Source: Candidatus Melainabacteria bacterium (GTDB lineage: Bacteria; Cyanobacteriota; Vampirovibrionia; Obscuribacterales; Obscuribacteraceae). Taken from it: DNA of 64,000 bases. A program made the translations under genes and the position numbers. Shown here one piece after another: positions 41,110-48,919 of this stretch. The notes below the pieces were generated by a model, which did no database searches, was not told the DNA's origin, and worked only from the letters and a program-made list of their open reading frames with translations. How positions within the stretch are numbered: position 1 is the first letter of the stretch; every line of letters starts with the position of its first letter. Location: the NCBI GenBank assembly GCA_016212515.1, contig JACRFZ010000076.1, forward strand, positions 1 to 64,000, in the 5' to 3' direction.

Positions 41110-44091
41110 TTGTCCACCGACGAAGGCGCCATTGAGAAAAAAGAAGAGATAAGCAGTGAGCAACTTTCCAGGTTGCTCAAAGACAAGCTCTTGCCCCAGG
41201 TAAATAAACCCGGGCAATACCTTGGCAACGAATGGGGTGCCAGGCGCAAGTCTTTTGCCGACTGCCGGGTGCGCATGGCCCTGGCCTTCCCCGATCTCTA
41301 CGAGCTGGGCATGTCCAATTTTGGGCTCAAGATTCTCTATCAATTGATCAATGATATCGACGGGTATATGGTGGATCGCACCTATGCACCGGCTCAGGAT
41401 ATGGAAGCACTTTTGCGGAAGGAAGGCTTGCCGCTCTTTGCTTTTGAGTCCAGGGAAATTCTCAAGCGCTTCGATTTAATAGGCTTTTCGCTGCAGTACG
41501 AACTTACCTATACCAATGTCTTGAACATGCTCGACCTCGCTCACCTGCCTCTCAGGGCCTCTGAGCGCAGCGATCTGTTCCCTCTCGTTTTTGGCGGCGG
41601 CCCATCGGCCGTCAATCCTGAACCGATGGCTCCCTTCCTTGATTTCTTCGTCATCGGTGATGGCGAAGAGGCTCTGCCTGCTGCCATGAAAGTGATAGAG
41701 CAGTTCAAGGAGACTTACCTGGACTGCCTGACTGCGCACCGGAAAATAAACAAGAGAGCGATTCGCAATTTGCTTCTGGCTCAGCTTGCGCTGAAGGTGC
41801 CGGGTATCTATGCGCCCGCTCTTTATCAGGAAGGTTTCGTGCCGGTTAAGCCGCTTCCCATGAGTGAAGTAGTGGCGGCCGTTCGTCTTGAGCTGGCTGA
41901 CCTGGATAGTGCTGCCGCTGATGAGCCGGCTTTCGTTAAACTCTTTGCCGAATTAGATGAATTGGCTCCTTTGGCTCTGCCTGAGCGCGTCTTGCGCCAG
42001 GTGGCTCCGCTTCTGCCGAGCAATCAGCCGGTTCGCAATCTGGTGCCTTATCTGGCCCTTGTGCACGACCGGGAAGTATTGGAAGTGCGCCGCGGCTGCG
42101 ATCGTGGTTGTCGTTTCTGTCAGCCCGGCTATACATTTTTGCCGGTGCGGGAAAGATCGGCCGAAGAACTTGTGGAGCTATCCAAGCAAGCCCTGGCTAA
42201 TTCCGGGCATGAAGAGTATTCCATGCTCTCGCTTTGTGTTTCCGATTACACCAGTCTTTATGATAGTGTGCGGGCTTTGAACCGGGAACACGCCCATAAG
42301 CGCACCTCGCTTTCCTTTCCTTCTCAGCGCGCCGATCGCATGAATCTTGATGTGGCCGAAGAACTGAAGGCTGTGCGCAAGAGCGGCATTACCCTGGCTC
42401 CCGAAGCTGGTTCAGAGAAGCTGCGCGCCGTCATCAATAAGGGTCTCAAGCACGATCAGATAATCAACGCCATCGAGTCGGCTTATGAATCGGGCTGGCA
42501 GTCGGTCAAGCTTTACTTTATGTGCGGTCTTCCCTTCGAAGACGACGAAGACCTGGCCGGCATCATTCAAATATTGAAGGAAGCCACCAATCACGCCAGG
42601 GCCTTGAGACGCAGCAAGCCGGAGCGCTATCGTCGAGATATCGAGCTGACTTGTACGATATCCAATTTCGTACCCAAGCCCTTTACGCCCTTCCAGTGGT
42701 TCCCGCAGGTGGCGCCGGAAGAATTCGCCCGCAAACACCAGGTTTTACGCGATAAGCTGAGAGCGTCCGGCTTGCGCAATGTGCAATTGAATGTCACCGG
42801 ACCCCAGATCAGTTTGCTGGAAGCGGTTATCTCCCGCGGCGACAGGCGTATTGGTGAAATGATCCTGGAAGCCTATAAGCGCGGCGCCGTATTCGATGCC
42901 TGGGATGAGCACTTTAAACCCGAACTCTGGCATCAAGTCGCCCAGGACATGGGCACCACGCTTCTGGCGGAAGCCGCGGCCGATAGGCCCGTGGGCAGTA
43001 TGCAGCCTTATGACATAGTGCATATCGGGCTCCACCACTGGTGGCTTGTCAGAGAGTGGGAAAAGGCCGTTAAAGAGGTTGAAACCGCTGCCTGTACCGA
43101 GAATACCTGCCACGCTTGCGGCATCTGCACCGAGCTTGAAACCAACCATGTGCTGGCCAGTCCTTTGCCTGCCGCCTTGAAGAAAAATCCGTTTGTGAAA
43201 GAGTTGAATGCCAATAAGAGTGATCCCGACTCTCATCCTTCGCTCTTCTTTCTGGCGCCGAAAGTGCCTGTAGGTGCCATTCAAGCGGAAGATGCCGCTG
43301 CTTCGCCCGAGACAGCCAATCTTCGCTTCCGCCTGGTCTTTCAGAAAGTGGGTGACCTGAAATTCATCGGTCACCTTGATCTGCAAAATTTATTCATTCG
43401 CGCTTTTCGCAGAGCGGGATTGGAAATGAGCTATACACAAGGGTTTAATCCCTCCCCCAAACTTTCTTTCGCTGCCCCACTTCCCCTGTTTCAGGAAGGG
43501 CTGAAAGAGCTTGCCGATATTGAATTGGCGAGTCCGGTTGATGCGCACTCCCTCACGTTCAAGTTAAACCGTGAGTTACCGCCGGAAGTTCAGATTCTTG
43601 AGTGCCACGAATTGAAAGAGGTAGCAGGAGGCAAAAAGTCTCTTGCATCGCTTCTGGGCCGGGCTAAGTATATGGCTCTGCCACAGTTTGATAGAGAAAT
43701 GAACGAGGCTGACCGAGCTTTGACGGTATCTGAGATGACCGCGAAGTTTGAGTCGGCGATAGAGAAAATAATGGGGCAGGAGCATCTATTTGCACAGATG
43801 TCCGCTCCTCCGGGAAAAGTTGGTTCTACTAAGGACTTGCGTCCCCTCATTCACGCTATTTCAGTTCATCGTCAAGCTGTTGATTTTATGTCCGCTGAAA
43901 ATGCTCCCTGGCTGGAGCTAACTCTGGCGACAGGCTCGAATGGACATTTGAAGCCGCAGGATTTGCTGGCTATCATCAGTCCCGATGTCACCTTCAGGGT
44001 GATCAGACTTGAACTTTTATCCCAGTCTGGAGAGTCTCTCGTTCCCGAATCGGCCAAAGAAAACCTTGAATTAGTTAGAGGATCCGTATGA
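41110..44091 (+). CDS. Radical SAM protein (TIGR03960) fused to DUF2344
   Basis: A 993-residue fusion. The N-terminal part resembles the B12-binding-like domain and radical SAM core, with the cluster motif CDRGCRFC (CxxxCxxC, near residue 330) and LTLAPEAGSEKLR. A Cys cluster lies at about 667 (CTENTCHACGIC). From about residue 735, FRLVFQKVGDLKFIGHLDL matches DUF2344 (TIGR03936). In many bacteria these two genes sit next to RNase E/G, as here. The function is unproven. TTG 41110 lacks a close ribosome-binding site; GGGAG lies seven bases before an in-frame ATC at 41092. Its TGA overlaps the RNase start by four bases (ATGA). Confidence 0.85.
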   Translation: MSTDEGAIEKKEEISSEQLSRLLKDKLLPQVNKPGQYLGNEWGARRKSFADCRVRMALAFPDLYELGMSNFGLKILYQLINDIDGYMVDRTYAPAQDMEALLRKEGLPLFAFESREILKRFDLIGFSLQYELTYTNVLNMLDLAHLPLRASERSDLFPLVFGGGPSAVNPEPMAPFLDFFVIGDGEEALPAAMKVIEQFKETYLDCLTAHRKINKRAIRNLLLAQLALKVPGIYAPALYQEGFVPVKPLPMSEVVAAVRLELADLDSAAADEPAFVKLFAELDELAPLALPERVLRQVAPLLPSNQPVRNLVPYLALVHDREVLEVRRGCDRGCRFCQPGYTFLPVRERSAEELVELSKQALANSGHEEYSMLSLCVSDYTSLYDSVRALNREHAHKRTSLSFPSQRADRMNLDVAEELKAVRKSGITLAPEAGSEKLRAVINKGLKHDQIINAIESAYESGWQSVKLYFMCGLPFEDDEDLAGIIQILKEATNHARALRRSKPERYRRDIELTCTISNFVPKPFTPFQWFPQVAPEEFARKHQVLRDKLRASGLRNVQLNVTGPQISLLEAVISRGDRRIGEMILEAYKRGAVFDAWDEHFKPELWHQVAQDMGTTLLAEAAADRPVGSMQPYDIVHIGLHHWWLVREWEKAVKEVETAACTENTCHACGICTELETNHVLASPLPAALKKNPFVKELNANKSDPDSHPSLFFLAPKVPVGAIQAEDAAASPETANLRFRLVFQKVGDLKFIGHLDLQNLFIRAFRRAGLEMSYTQGFNPSPKLSFAAPLPLFQEGLKELADIELASPVDAHSLTFKLNRELPPEVQILECHELKEVAGGKKSLASLLGRAKYMALPQFDREMNEADRALTVSEMTAKFESAIEKIMGQEHLFAQMSAPPGKVGSTKDLRPLIHAISVHRQAVDFMSAENAPWLELTLATGSNGHLKPQDLLAIISPDVTFRVIRLELLSQSGESLVPESAKENLELVRGSV

Positions 44092-46229
44092 GAAAGTCAA
44101 TTGTAATTTCTGAGCAGGACAATATTGCCGCCTTGCTGGAAAACGATCGAGTAGTGGAGTTTTTCGTCAACAGAGGCGAACTCTTGCTCGGTGACATCTA
44201 TACTGCTTCGGTGGAAAACATTCTGCCCGGTATCGATGCTGCCTTCGTTAATCTGGGCAAAGACAAGATGGGCTTCCTGCACGCCAACGACGTGCCCGGA
44301 CAGGGACCGCTCAAAGAAAGGCTTGTGCCCAAGCAAAAACTGCTGGTGCAAATCACTAAAGAGCCCACCGGACACAAAGGTCCCCGGGTATCGACAGCCA
44401 TAAGTTTGCCCGGCCGCTTTCTGGTGCTTGTGCCGGAAGAGCGCGGCGTCAGTATTTCACGCCGTATTTCGGAAGCAAGAGAAAGAGCCCGCCTCAAGGC
44501 CGTGGTCAACCTCATGAAGCCTCCCGGCGTCGGTCTCATCATTAGAACCGAAGCGAAAGGACAGGGCGACCAGGAACTCTTCGAAGATTTCGAACAGCTC
44601 TGGGATCGCTGGCAGACCATTGTTTCGGAAGCCGAGGCTTCTATTGGACCGACCCTTATATATCGCGACCAGGATCTGCTCTTCCGCGTGATCCGTGATG
44701 CCTACTCCCACGAAGTGACGGAAATCATCGCCGACAGTCCGGAAGGGCAGAGAAGAGCCCAGGAATACCTGGCCGGCTGGGCCCACAAACAGACCAAGGT
44801 GATTTTCCATACTGCCGATGAGCCGCTTTTGCTGGCTAAGGGCATCGATAAGGAAATCGAGGCGGCGCTTTCCAACCGTGCTGAACTGCCATCCGGCGGA
44901 CACCTGGTTATCCAGCCCACGGAAGCGCTGACGGTAATTGACGTCAACTCCGGTCGCTTCACCAGTTCCCGTACTCAAGCTGAAACAGTGCGGCGCACCA
45001 ATTTGGAAGCGGCCCAGGAAATTCCGCGCCAGCTCAGACTGCGCAACATTGGCGGTATGGTCATTGTGGACTTCATCGATATGGACAGCCGCAAGGATCA
45101 GCAGCAGGTGCTGGAAGCCTTCCAGAGATCTCTGGAAGAGGACCGGGCTAAGCCGCAGATTGGTCAGCTTTCAGACCTGGGACTGGTGGAATTGACCAGA
45201 CGCAGGCAGGGTCAGAGTTTGCGTGAATTGTTCACCAGACCCTGCACAAGCTGCCATACTCATGGCGTCATTCCGGCCCTTGAACTGGGACCGCCGGAAG
45301 ATCGTCGCATCATTGCCTTCCGTTCCAAGGAAGAAGAGTCAGTCTCCCGCAAGAATCGCGGTAGGAATCGCTCCCAACCGCTTAAATCGGCTACCGCCGT
45401 CAGTGGTCGGGTGATGCCCTCCCATGTGGAGAGTGAACTTGATGAGGTTCCGGAAGAACTTGAATTGATTTCGGATATCGAGAGTGAACTCGATGATGTG
45501 CCGGAAGAAATTCTGGAAATGATGCCGGAGGATCTCCTCGATGCAAGGGCTCAGGGAAAGCAGCCAGCCAAACAGGTCTCCTTTGATGACGATGATGAGG
45601 ATGATGATGGCGATACTGCCGGTGGTGCTGGAGCGCAGGACAGTCACGGCACCATTGAAATCCGTAGTGATGTTTTCCAACCCAAGAAAGCTCTATATGA
45701 AGAACGGATTGTAGAGACTGAGGAGGAAAGCACCACGGATCTGGCTTCCGACCTGGCTAAGAGTGTTTCCGCGGTAGAGAGTGTCTACCAGGAACTGGAT
45801 CTCTTCAGTGCTGAGGAAACCGAGTTTGCTTCCGCCACTGCTGAGCCTGAGGTTGAGAGCGAGGTCGTCAGCGAAGCGGCCGCTGCTCCCATTACCTACG
45901 AAGTGGAGAGCCCCTATGAAGCGGAAGTGGATCCGGTAACCGGCATCTACAGATTGAAAACCAAGACGGCAGAAGATGAGGCTGAAAGCGGTGTTGATGG
46001 AAGCAGTGCCATCAGCCTGGGTCTTGATCAGGGTGTGCCTGTGCTCGATACATCTGAGGCTGTGAGCTTCGGTGAGAGCACTGACTACACTCCCAACTTC
46101 ACCCTGGCCAGAGAAGAATCGGCTAAGGAGTCAGTCAGTCAGTTGACTCTGCCTGCTTTCTCTTCTCTGGAAGCTTCTGAGAGTGATTTCGGTAGCCAGT
46201 CTTCCGAAGGTCGCGACGATAACGAGTAA
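44088..46229 (+). CDS. rng: Ribonuclease E/G
   Basis: A 713-residue endoribonuclease for rRNA and mRNA processing. The N-terminal S1-like segment (TASVENILPGIDAAFVNLG) is followed by the catalytic domain, with aspartates in TVIDVNSGRF (near 285) and VDFIDMDS (near 328) and the zinc-link CTSCHTHG (near 386). Residues about 440-713 are a long acidic, disordered tail (repeated Glu/Asp blocks such as ELISDIESELDD), which is not the RNase G form and may anchor degradosome-like partners. It overlaps the radical SAM gene and is followed by a strong terminator. Confidence 0.92.
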   Translation: MRKSIVISEQDNIAALLENDRVVEFFVNRGELLLGDIYTASVENILPGIDAAFVNLGKDKMGFLHANDVPGQGPLKERLVPKQKLLVQITKEPTGHKGPRVSTAISLPGRFLVLVPEERGVSISRRISEARERARLKAVVNLMKPPGVGLIIRTEAKGQGDQELFEDFEQLWDRWQTIVSEAEASIGPTLIYRDQDLLFRVIRDAYSHEVTEIIADSPEGQRRAQEYLAGWAHKQTKVIFHTADEPLLLAKGIDKEIEAALSNRAELPSGGHLVIQPTEALTVIDVNSGRFTSSRTQAETVRRTNLEAAQEIPRQLRLRNIGGMVIVDFIDMDSRKDQQQVLEAFQRSLEEDRAKPQIGQLSDLGLVELTRRRQGQSLRELFTRPCTSCHTHGVIPALELGPPEDRRIIAFRSKEEESVSRKNRGRNRSQPLKSATAVSGRVMPSHVESELDEVPEELELISDIESELDDVPEEILEMMPEDLLDARAQGKQPAKQVSFDDDDEDDDGDTAGGAGAQDSHGTIEIRSDVFQPKKALYEERIVETEEESTTDLASDLAKSVSAVESVYQELDLFSAEETEFASATAEPEVESEVVSEAAAAPITYEVESPYEAEVDPVTGIYRLKTKTAEDEAESGVDGSSAISLGLDQGVPVLDTSEAVSFGESTDYTPNFTLAREESAKESVSQLTLPAFSSLEASESDFGSQSSEGRDDNE

Positions 46230-46242
46230 TTCGTTGAAATGG

Positions 46243-46277
46243 AAGAAGGAGCGCTTGCCCGGCAAGCGCTCCTTCTT
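46243..46277. terminator. Strong rho-independent terminator
   Basis: A 17-base inverted repeat (AAGAAGGAGCGCTTGCC and its complement) with almost no loop is followed by GCTTTTAT. It lies between convergent rng and the hypothetical gene at 46303. Confidence 0.88.
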
Positions 46278-46302
46278 GCTTTTATAAATTGAGAAAGAAT
46301 GC

Positions 46303-47559
46303 TTACTGGCGCTTTTGTTTTGCCATGGAGAGGCTATAGCCGAAGCGTGAGCCGGCGGCAATCATGTCCGGCTGCAATAGACTGGCTTCCACCCGCGCTC
46401 CCGCATCGGTGACGAAGAGCTGGTATATATCGGCAGGATCCTGGGTGTAGATTTGCTCTTCCACGAAGAAGGCGCCGCCGAATTTGCCTTTGTGTACAAA
46501 GACAAGATAGGTAGACTTGGTGCTCGGCAGAGTGATGGCCAGGCAGGCGGTGTTGCCGTTCTGAGTGAAATAGGTCATGAAGTAGTCGAACTGAGTTTTG
46601 GGATCCAGCGACTCATCTCTTTCCACAGGGAAACCAAGGAAGAGCGAGGCCATGGCTACGGTTACTTCTTCGGGCAAGTCGTAGACCATGACTGTGGCGT
46701 CGGGCGCTTCCAGGTCGGTGAGCATGCTGGTGAGCGATTCTTCCGTGGGTCTGGCATCGGGCGAAGTCTTGCAGCCGTAGATGCAGCCTACTGCCTTGCC
46801 GCGATAGAGCAGCACGGCTGAGCGGGAAAGGGCCTGTTCCGACGTGCACTTCATGCAGCCGGTACGCATGCCGCCTTCCAGGTCGGTTATAAGCCACTCC
46901 AGATCGTAATCACACATTTTCATGGTGGTTAACGATTCTTGGTCCAGGGGCGGCATTACCAGGTCGATGGCGCGGCGGAGGCGGAAGCGTTTGGTGGGGG
47001 TCTGCTCTATGGGCGCCTGCCACTGAGATTCGGTGAAGGCGGAAGAAGCGCCTGTATTCTCGGGCGAGGCAATGGGAGCTTGATAAGCTTGATTGGTACT
47101 CTGACTGTAGTCAGGAGCGTAGATAGTTGAGTCGGAATGGGCTTGTTGCCCTTCTTCCTGCGGCGGTGCATAAGACTGCTCGTAGTTTTCTTGCGCAGCC
47201 GGGGCTTGATAGTTGCTTTGAGTCTCTGACTGGCGTTGTTGCAGAATTTCGTCTATCTGCTCGGGGTTGTCGAGGTGTTCGGCCCAGTTGACCTGCGAAC
47301 TTGTGGGCAGTGATGCGCCGGAGGCCCTGTTGCCGGAAAAGAGAGGGGAAAGGAGAATGCGGTTGTTATGAACGCAAACGAACTGAGCAAGGATTTCCTC
47401 GCCCGGCCGCAAAGCGGCAGTCGTTTGAATAAAGCCAGGCAAATTATCCTTGGGGATGATTACTGCATAGCCGCCGGTCTCTGCCTTGGTGACCTTGCAG
47501 ACCACGTTTTGACCAGCTTTGTACCCTGTCACCTTCCAGGGATTTATTGGTCTTGTCAT
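46303..47559 (-). CDS. Hypothetical protein with S1-like N-terminus
   Basis: About 418 residues from ATG 47559, preferred over an upstream start at 47667 because AAGGGAACC precedes it. Residues about 8-75 (GQNVVCKVTKAETGGYAVII, then LPGFIQTTAALRPGEEILAQ) look like an S1/OB-fold RNA-binding domain. A Gln/Pro/Ala-rich linker follows, then a C-terminal part (about 190-418) with TGCMKCTSEQALS and GKAVGCIYGCKTSP. I do not know that region. The place next to an RNase E/G gene invites an RNA link, but it is on the opposite strand with a shared terminator. Confidence 0.65.
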   Translation of the reverse strand: MTRPINPWKVTGYKAGQNVVCKVTKAETGGYAVIIPKDNLPGFIQTTAALRPGEEILAQFVCVHNNRILLSPLFSGNRASGASLPTSSQVNWAEHLDNPEQIDEILQQRQSETQSNYQAPAAQENYEQSYAPPQEEGQQAHSDSTIYAPDYSQSTNQAYQAPIASPENTGASSAFTESQWQAPIEQTPTKRFRLRRAIDLVMPPLDQESLTTMKMCDYDLEWLITDLEGGMRTGCMKCTSEQALSRSAVLLYRGKAVGCIYGCKTSPDARPTEESLTSMLTDLEAPDATVMVYDLPEEVTVAMASLFLGFPVERDESLDPKTQFDYFMTYFTQNGNTACLAITLPSTKSTYLVFVHKGKFGGAFFVEEQIYTQDPADIYQLFVTDAGARVEASLLQPDMIAAGSRFGYSLSMAKQKRQ

Positions 47560-47750
47560 TCTGGTTCCCTTGCGCGCACCCTTTGCGCCTTTACTCGATA
47601 ATACTATTTTATGCCCCTGGATACTCAATTCCAAGCGTTTTTTAGTAGTTCCGATATTGTTCCACACATGTTTTTGTTTGCCGTCAGTTTTTGCTCCCGG
47701 GAATTTCCCGGGTGGCGGAACTTACAGCTTGCATTTCAGGCGTGCATTTT

Positions 47751-48080
47751 TCAGGAGCGTCGCAAGACGCCCCCGAGAACTTTTGCCAGTCTGTTAAAGA
47801 ATGGTTGCAAAGGTCCTCGATTGTTCCTTACCCCGATTTCTACAGAAATCTCACTACATTCCTTGGAATTTGCTAATGAGTTACATGCCGATTCGGCCTG
47901 GCTGGCCTTCGGCTTACAGGACAGGCAACTGCCCGAGCAGGAAGGTTCCAGCTCCGTCCAGTTATTGCAGCGGGGGCACAAAATCTTATTGCCCACCAGT
48001 TGGGCCTCAGTTCGCGAAAGGCTCAGTGGCAGTTTGCAAGTGGCGCACTGAGGCGCTCGATCTGCCATTGGACCGGACAT
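47751..48080 (-). CDS. Small zinc-ribbon protein in fur operon
   Basis: A 109-residue protein. CATC...CPRC (residues about 12-40) is a zinc ribbon of the MJ0042/general type. A Cys-rich stretch (CSGSCLSCKPKA) follows, then a non-distinct C-terminus. Its start lies one base from the stop of feoA. The family is not known. As third gene after fur and feoA it may be part of a metal-response unit. Confidence 0.65.
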   Translation of the reverse strand: MSGPMADRAPQCATCKLPLSLSRTEAQLVGNKILCPRCNNWTELEPSCSGSCLSCKPKASQAESACNSLANSKECSEISVEIGVRNNRGPLQPFFNRLAKVLGGVLRRS

Positions 48081-48081
48081 C

Positions 48082-48303
48082 TCAGGCGATTTCCGAGACG
48101 TCGATGAGAAAAGCCAGTTCCCGGCCTACAGCCAGTTCCATTTCATTGCAGCTAAGAATTACCGGGCCGCCTTTGATGTTCTTGGTAATGTCAATCTTGG
48201 CGCCCTGACCAATGCCGAAGCGAATTGCTTGCATGGTCACTTCTTCCGAGCGGGTGGAAGTGACAACCAGGCGGCTTCCTTCTTTTGCTTCTGCCAGTGT
48301 CAT
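48082..48303 (-). CDS. feoA: FeoA-domain protein
   Basis: A 73-residue FeoA-type SH3-like domain: LAEAKEGSRLVVTSTRSEEV, then RFGIGQGAKIDITKNI and GGPVILSCNEMELAVGRELA fit the fold. FeoA assists the ferrous-iron pore FeoB, or forms the SH3 domain of DtxR-type regulators. FeoB is not in the window. It lies 78 bases after fur and overlaps or abuts the zinc-ribbon gene. Confidence 0.85.
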   Translation of the reverse strand: MTLAEAKEGSRLVVTSTRSEEVTMQAIRFGIGQGAKIDITKNIKGGPVILSCNEMELAVGRELAFLIDVSEIA

Positions 48304-48381
48304 GGTGTGCTCCTGATTTTGCTCTGCCTCTATCTATTTTGACCGGTCAGCCAGGGCTTTGCCGAAAGTCTTGCAAAATTA

Positions 48382-48858
48382 TTAGCGATTGCGACCGGTT
48401 TTGTTGTTTTTGCAGGTCGGGCAGAGTCCGAAAATCTTAAACTGAGCATCAATGACTTCGAAGTTGTAACGGGCACCTATTTTTTGCCCGGCTTCCTCGA
48501 GAAAATGGTCTTCGAATTCCAGGGTGAGGTTGCAGCCGGTGCAGATTATGTGCTGGTGGGGCAGCGTGTCTTGCTTGAGTTCGTAGTGCTTGTGACCTTC
48601 CGCAAAATCCAGTTCTCTCAGCAGACCCAGGGAAGAAAGCAGTTTGAGGGTGCGATAAGCAGTGGCCAGAGAGACATTGCCGCCTCTTTCCAAAAGCTTG
48701 GCGTGCAATTCCTCGGCCGATAGATGCTCGCCGTGGGGTTGGTCACGAAAAATCTGCAGTATGGTTTCCCTTTGGGCCGTGATCCTGTGCCCGCGTTTGC
48801 GGAGGCTGTCAAATACCTTGTCGGCTTCGCTTTGTTCTTCCATCTTGATTCTGTTCAT
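48382..48858 (-). CDS. fur: Fur-family metal-responsive regulator
   Basis: A 158-residue winged-helix repressor. HGEHLSAEELHAKLLERGG and SLATAYRTLKLLSSLGLLRE form the DNA-binding domain. HKHYEL, HQHIICTGC and CPTC supply the metal sites. Fur, Zur and PerR share this plan; the feoA neighbour favours an iron role (Fur), but a Zur/PerR identity is not excluded. ATG 48858 or an internal ATG at 48843 could be the start. No clear Fur box (GATAATGAT-type) was seen before it. Confidence 0.88.
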   Translation of the reverse strand: MNRIKMEEQSEADKVFDSLRKRGHRITAQRETILQIFRDQPHGEHLSAEELHAKLLERGGNVSLATAYRTLKLLSSLGLLRELDFAEGHKHYELKQDTLPHQHIICTGCNLTLEFEDHFLEEAGQKIGARYNFEVIDAQFKIFGLCPTCKNNKTGRNR

Positions 48859-48919
48859 GACTTCAATTGAGCTGCGCCCTGATCATAACACCTGCTTGCC
48901 ACATGGAAATGTCTTGCTT

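Noticed and set aside
48082-48303. Reading the FeoA gene as the tail of a DtxR-type regulator
   Set aside because: It has its own start and no winged-helix part; the adjacent regulator is of Fur type.
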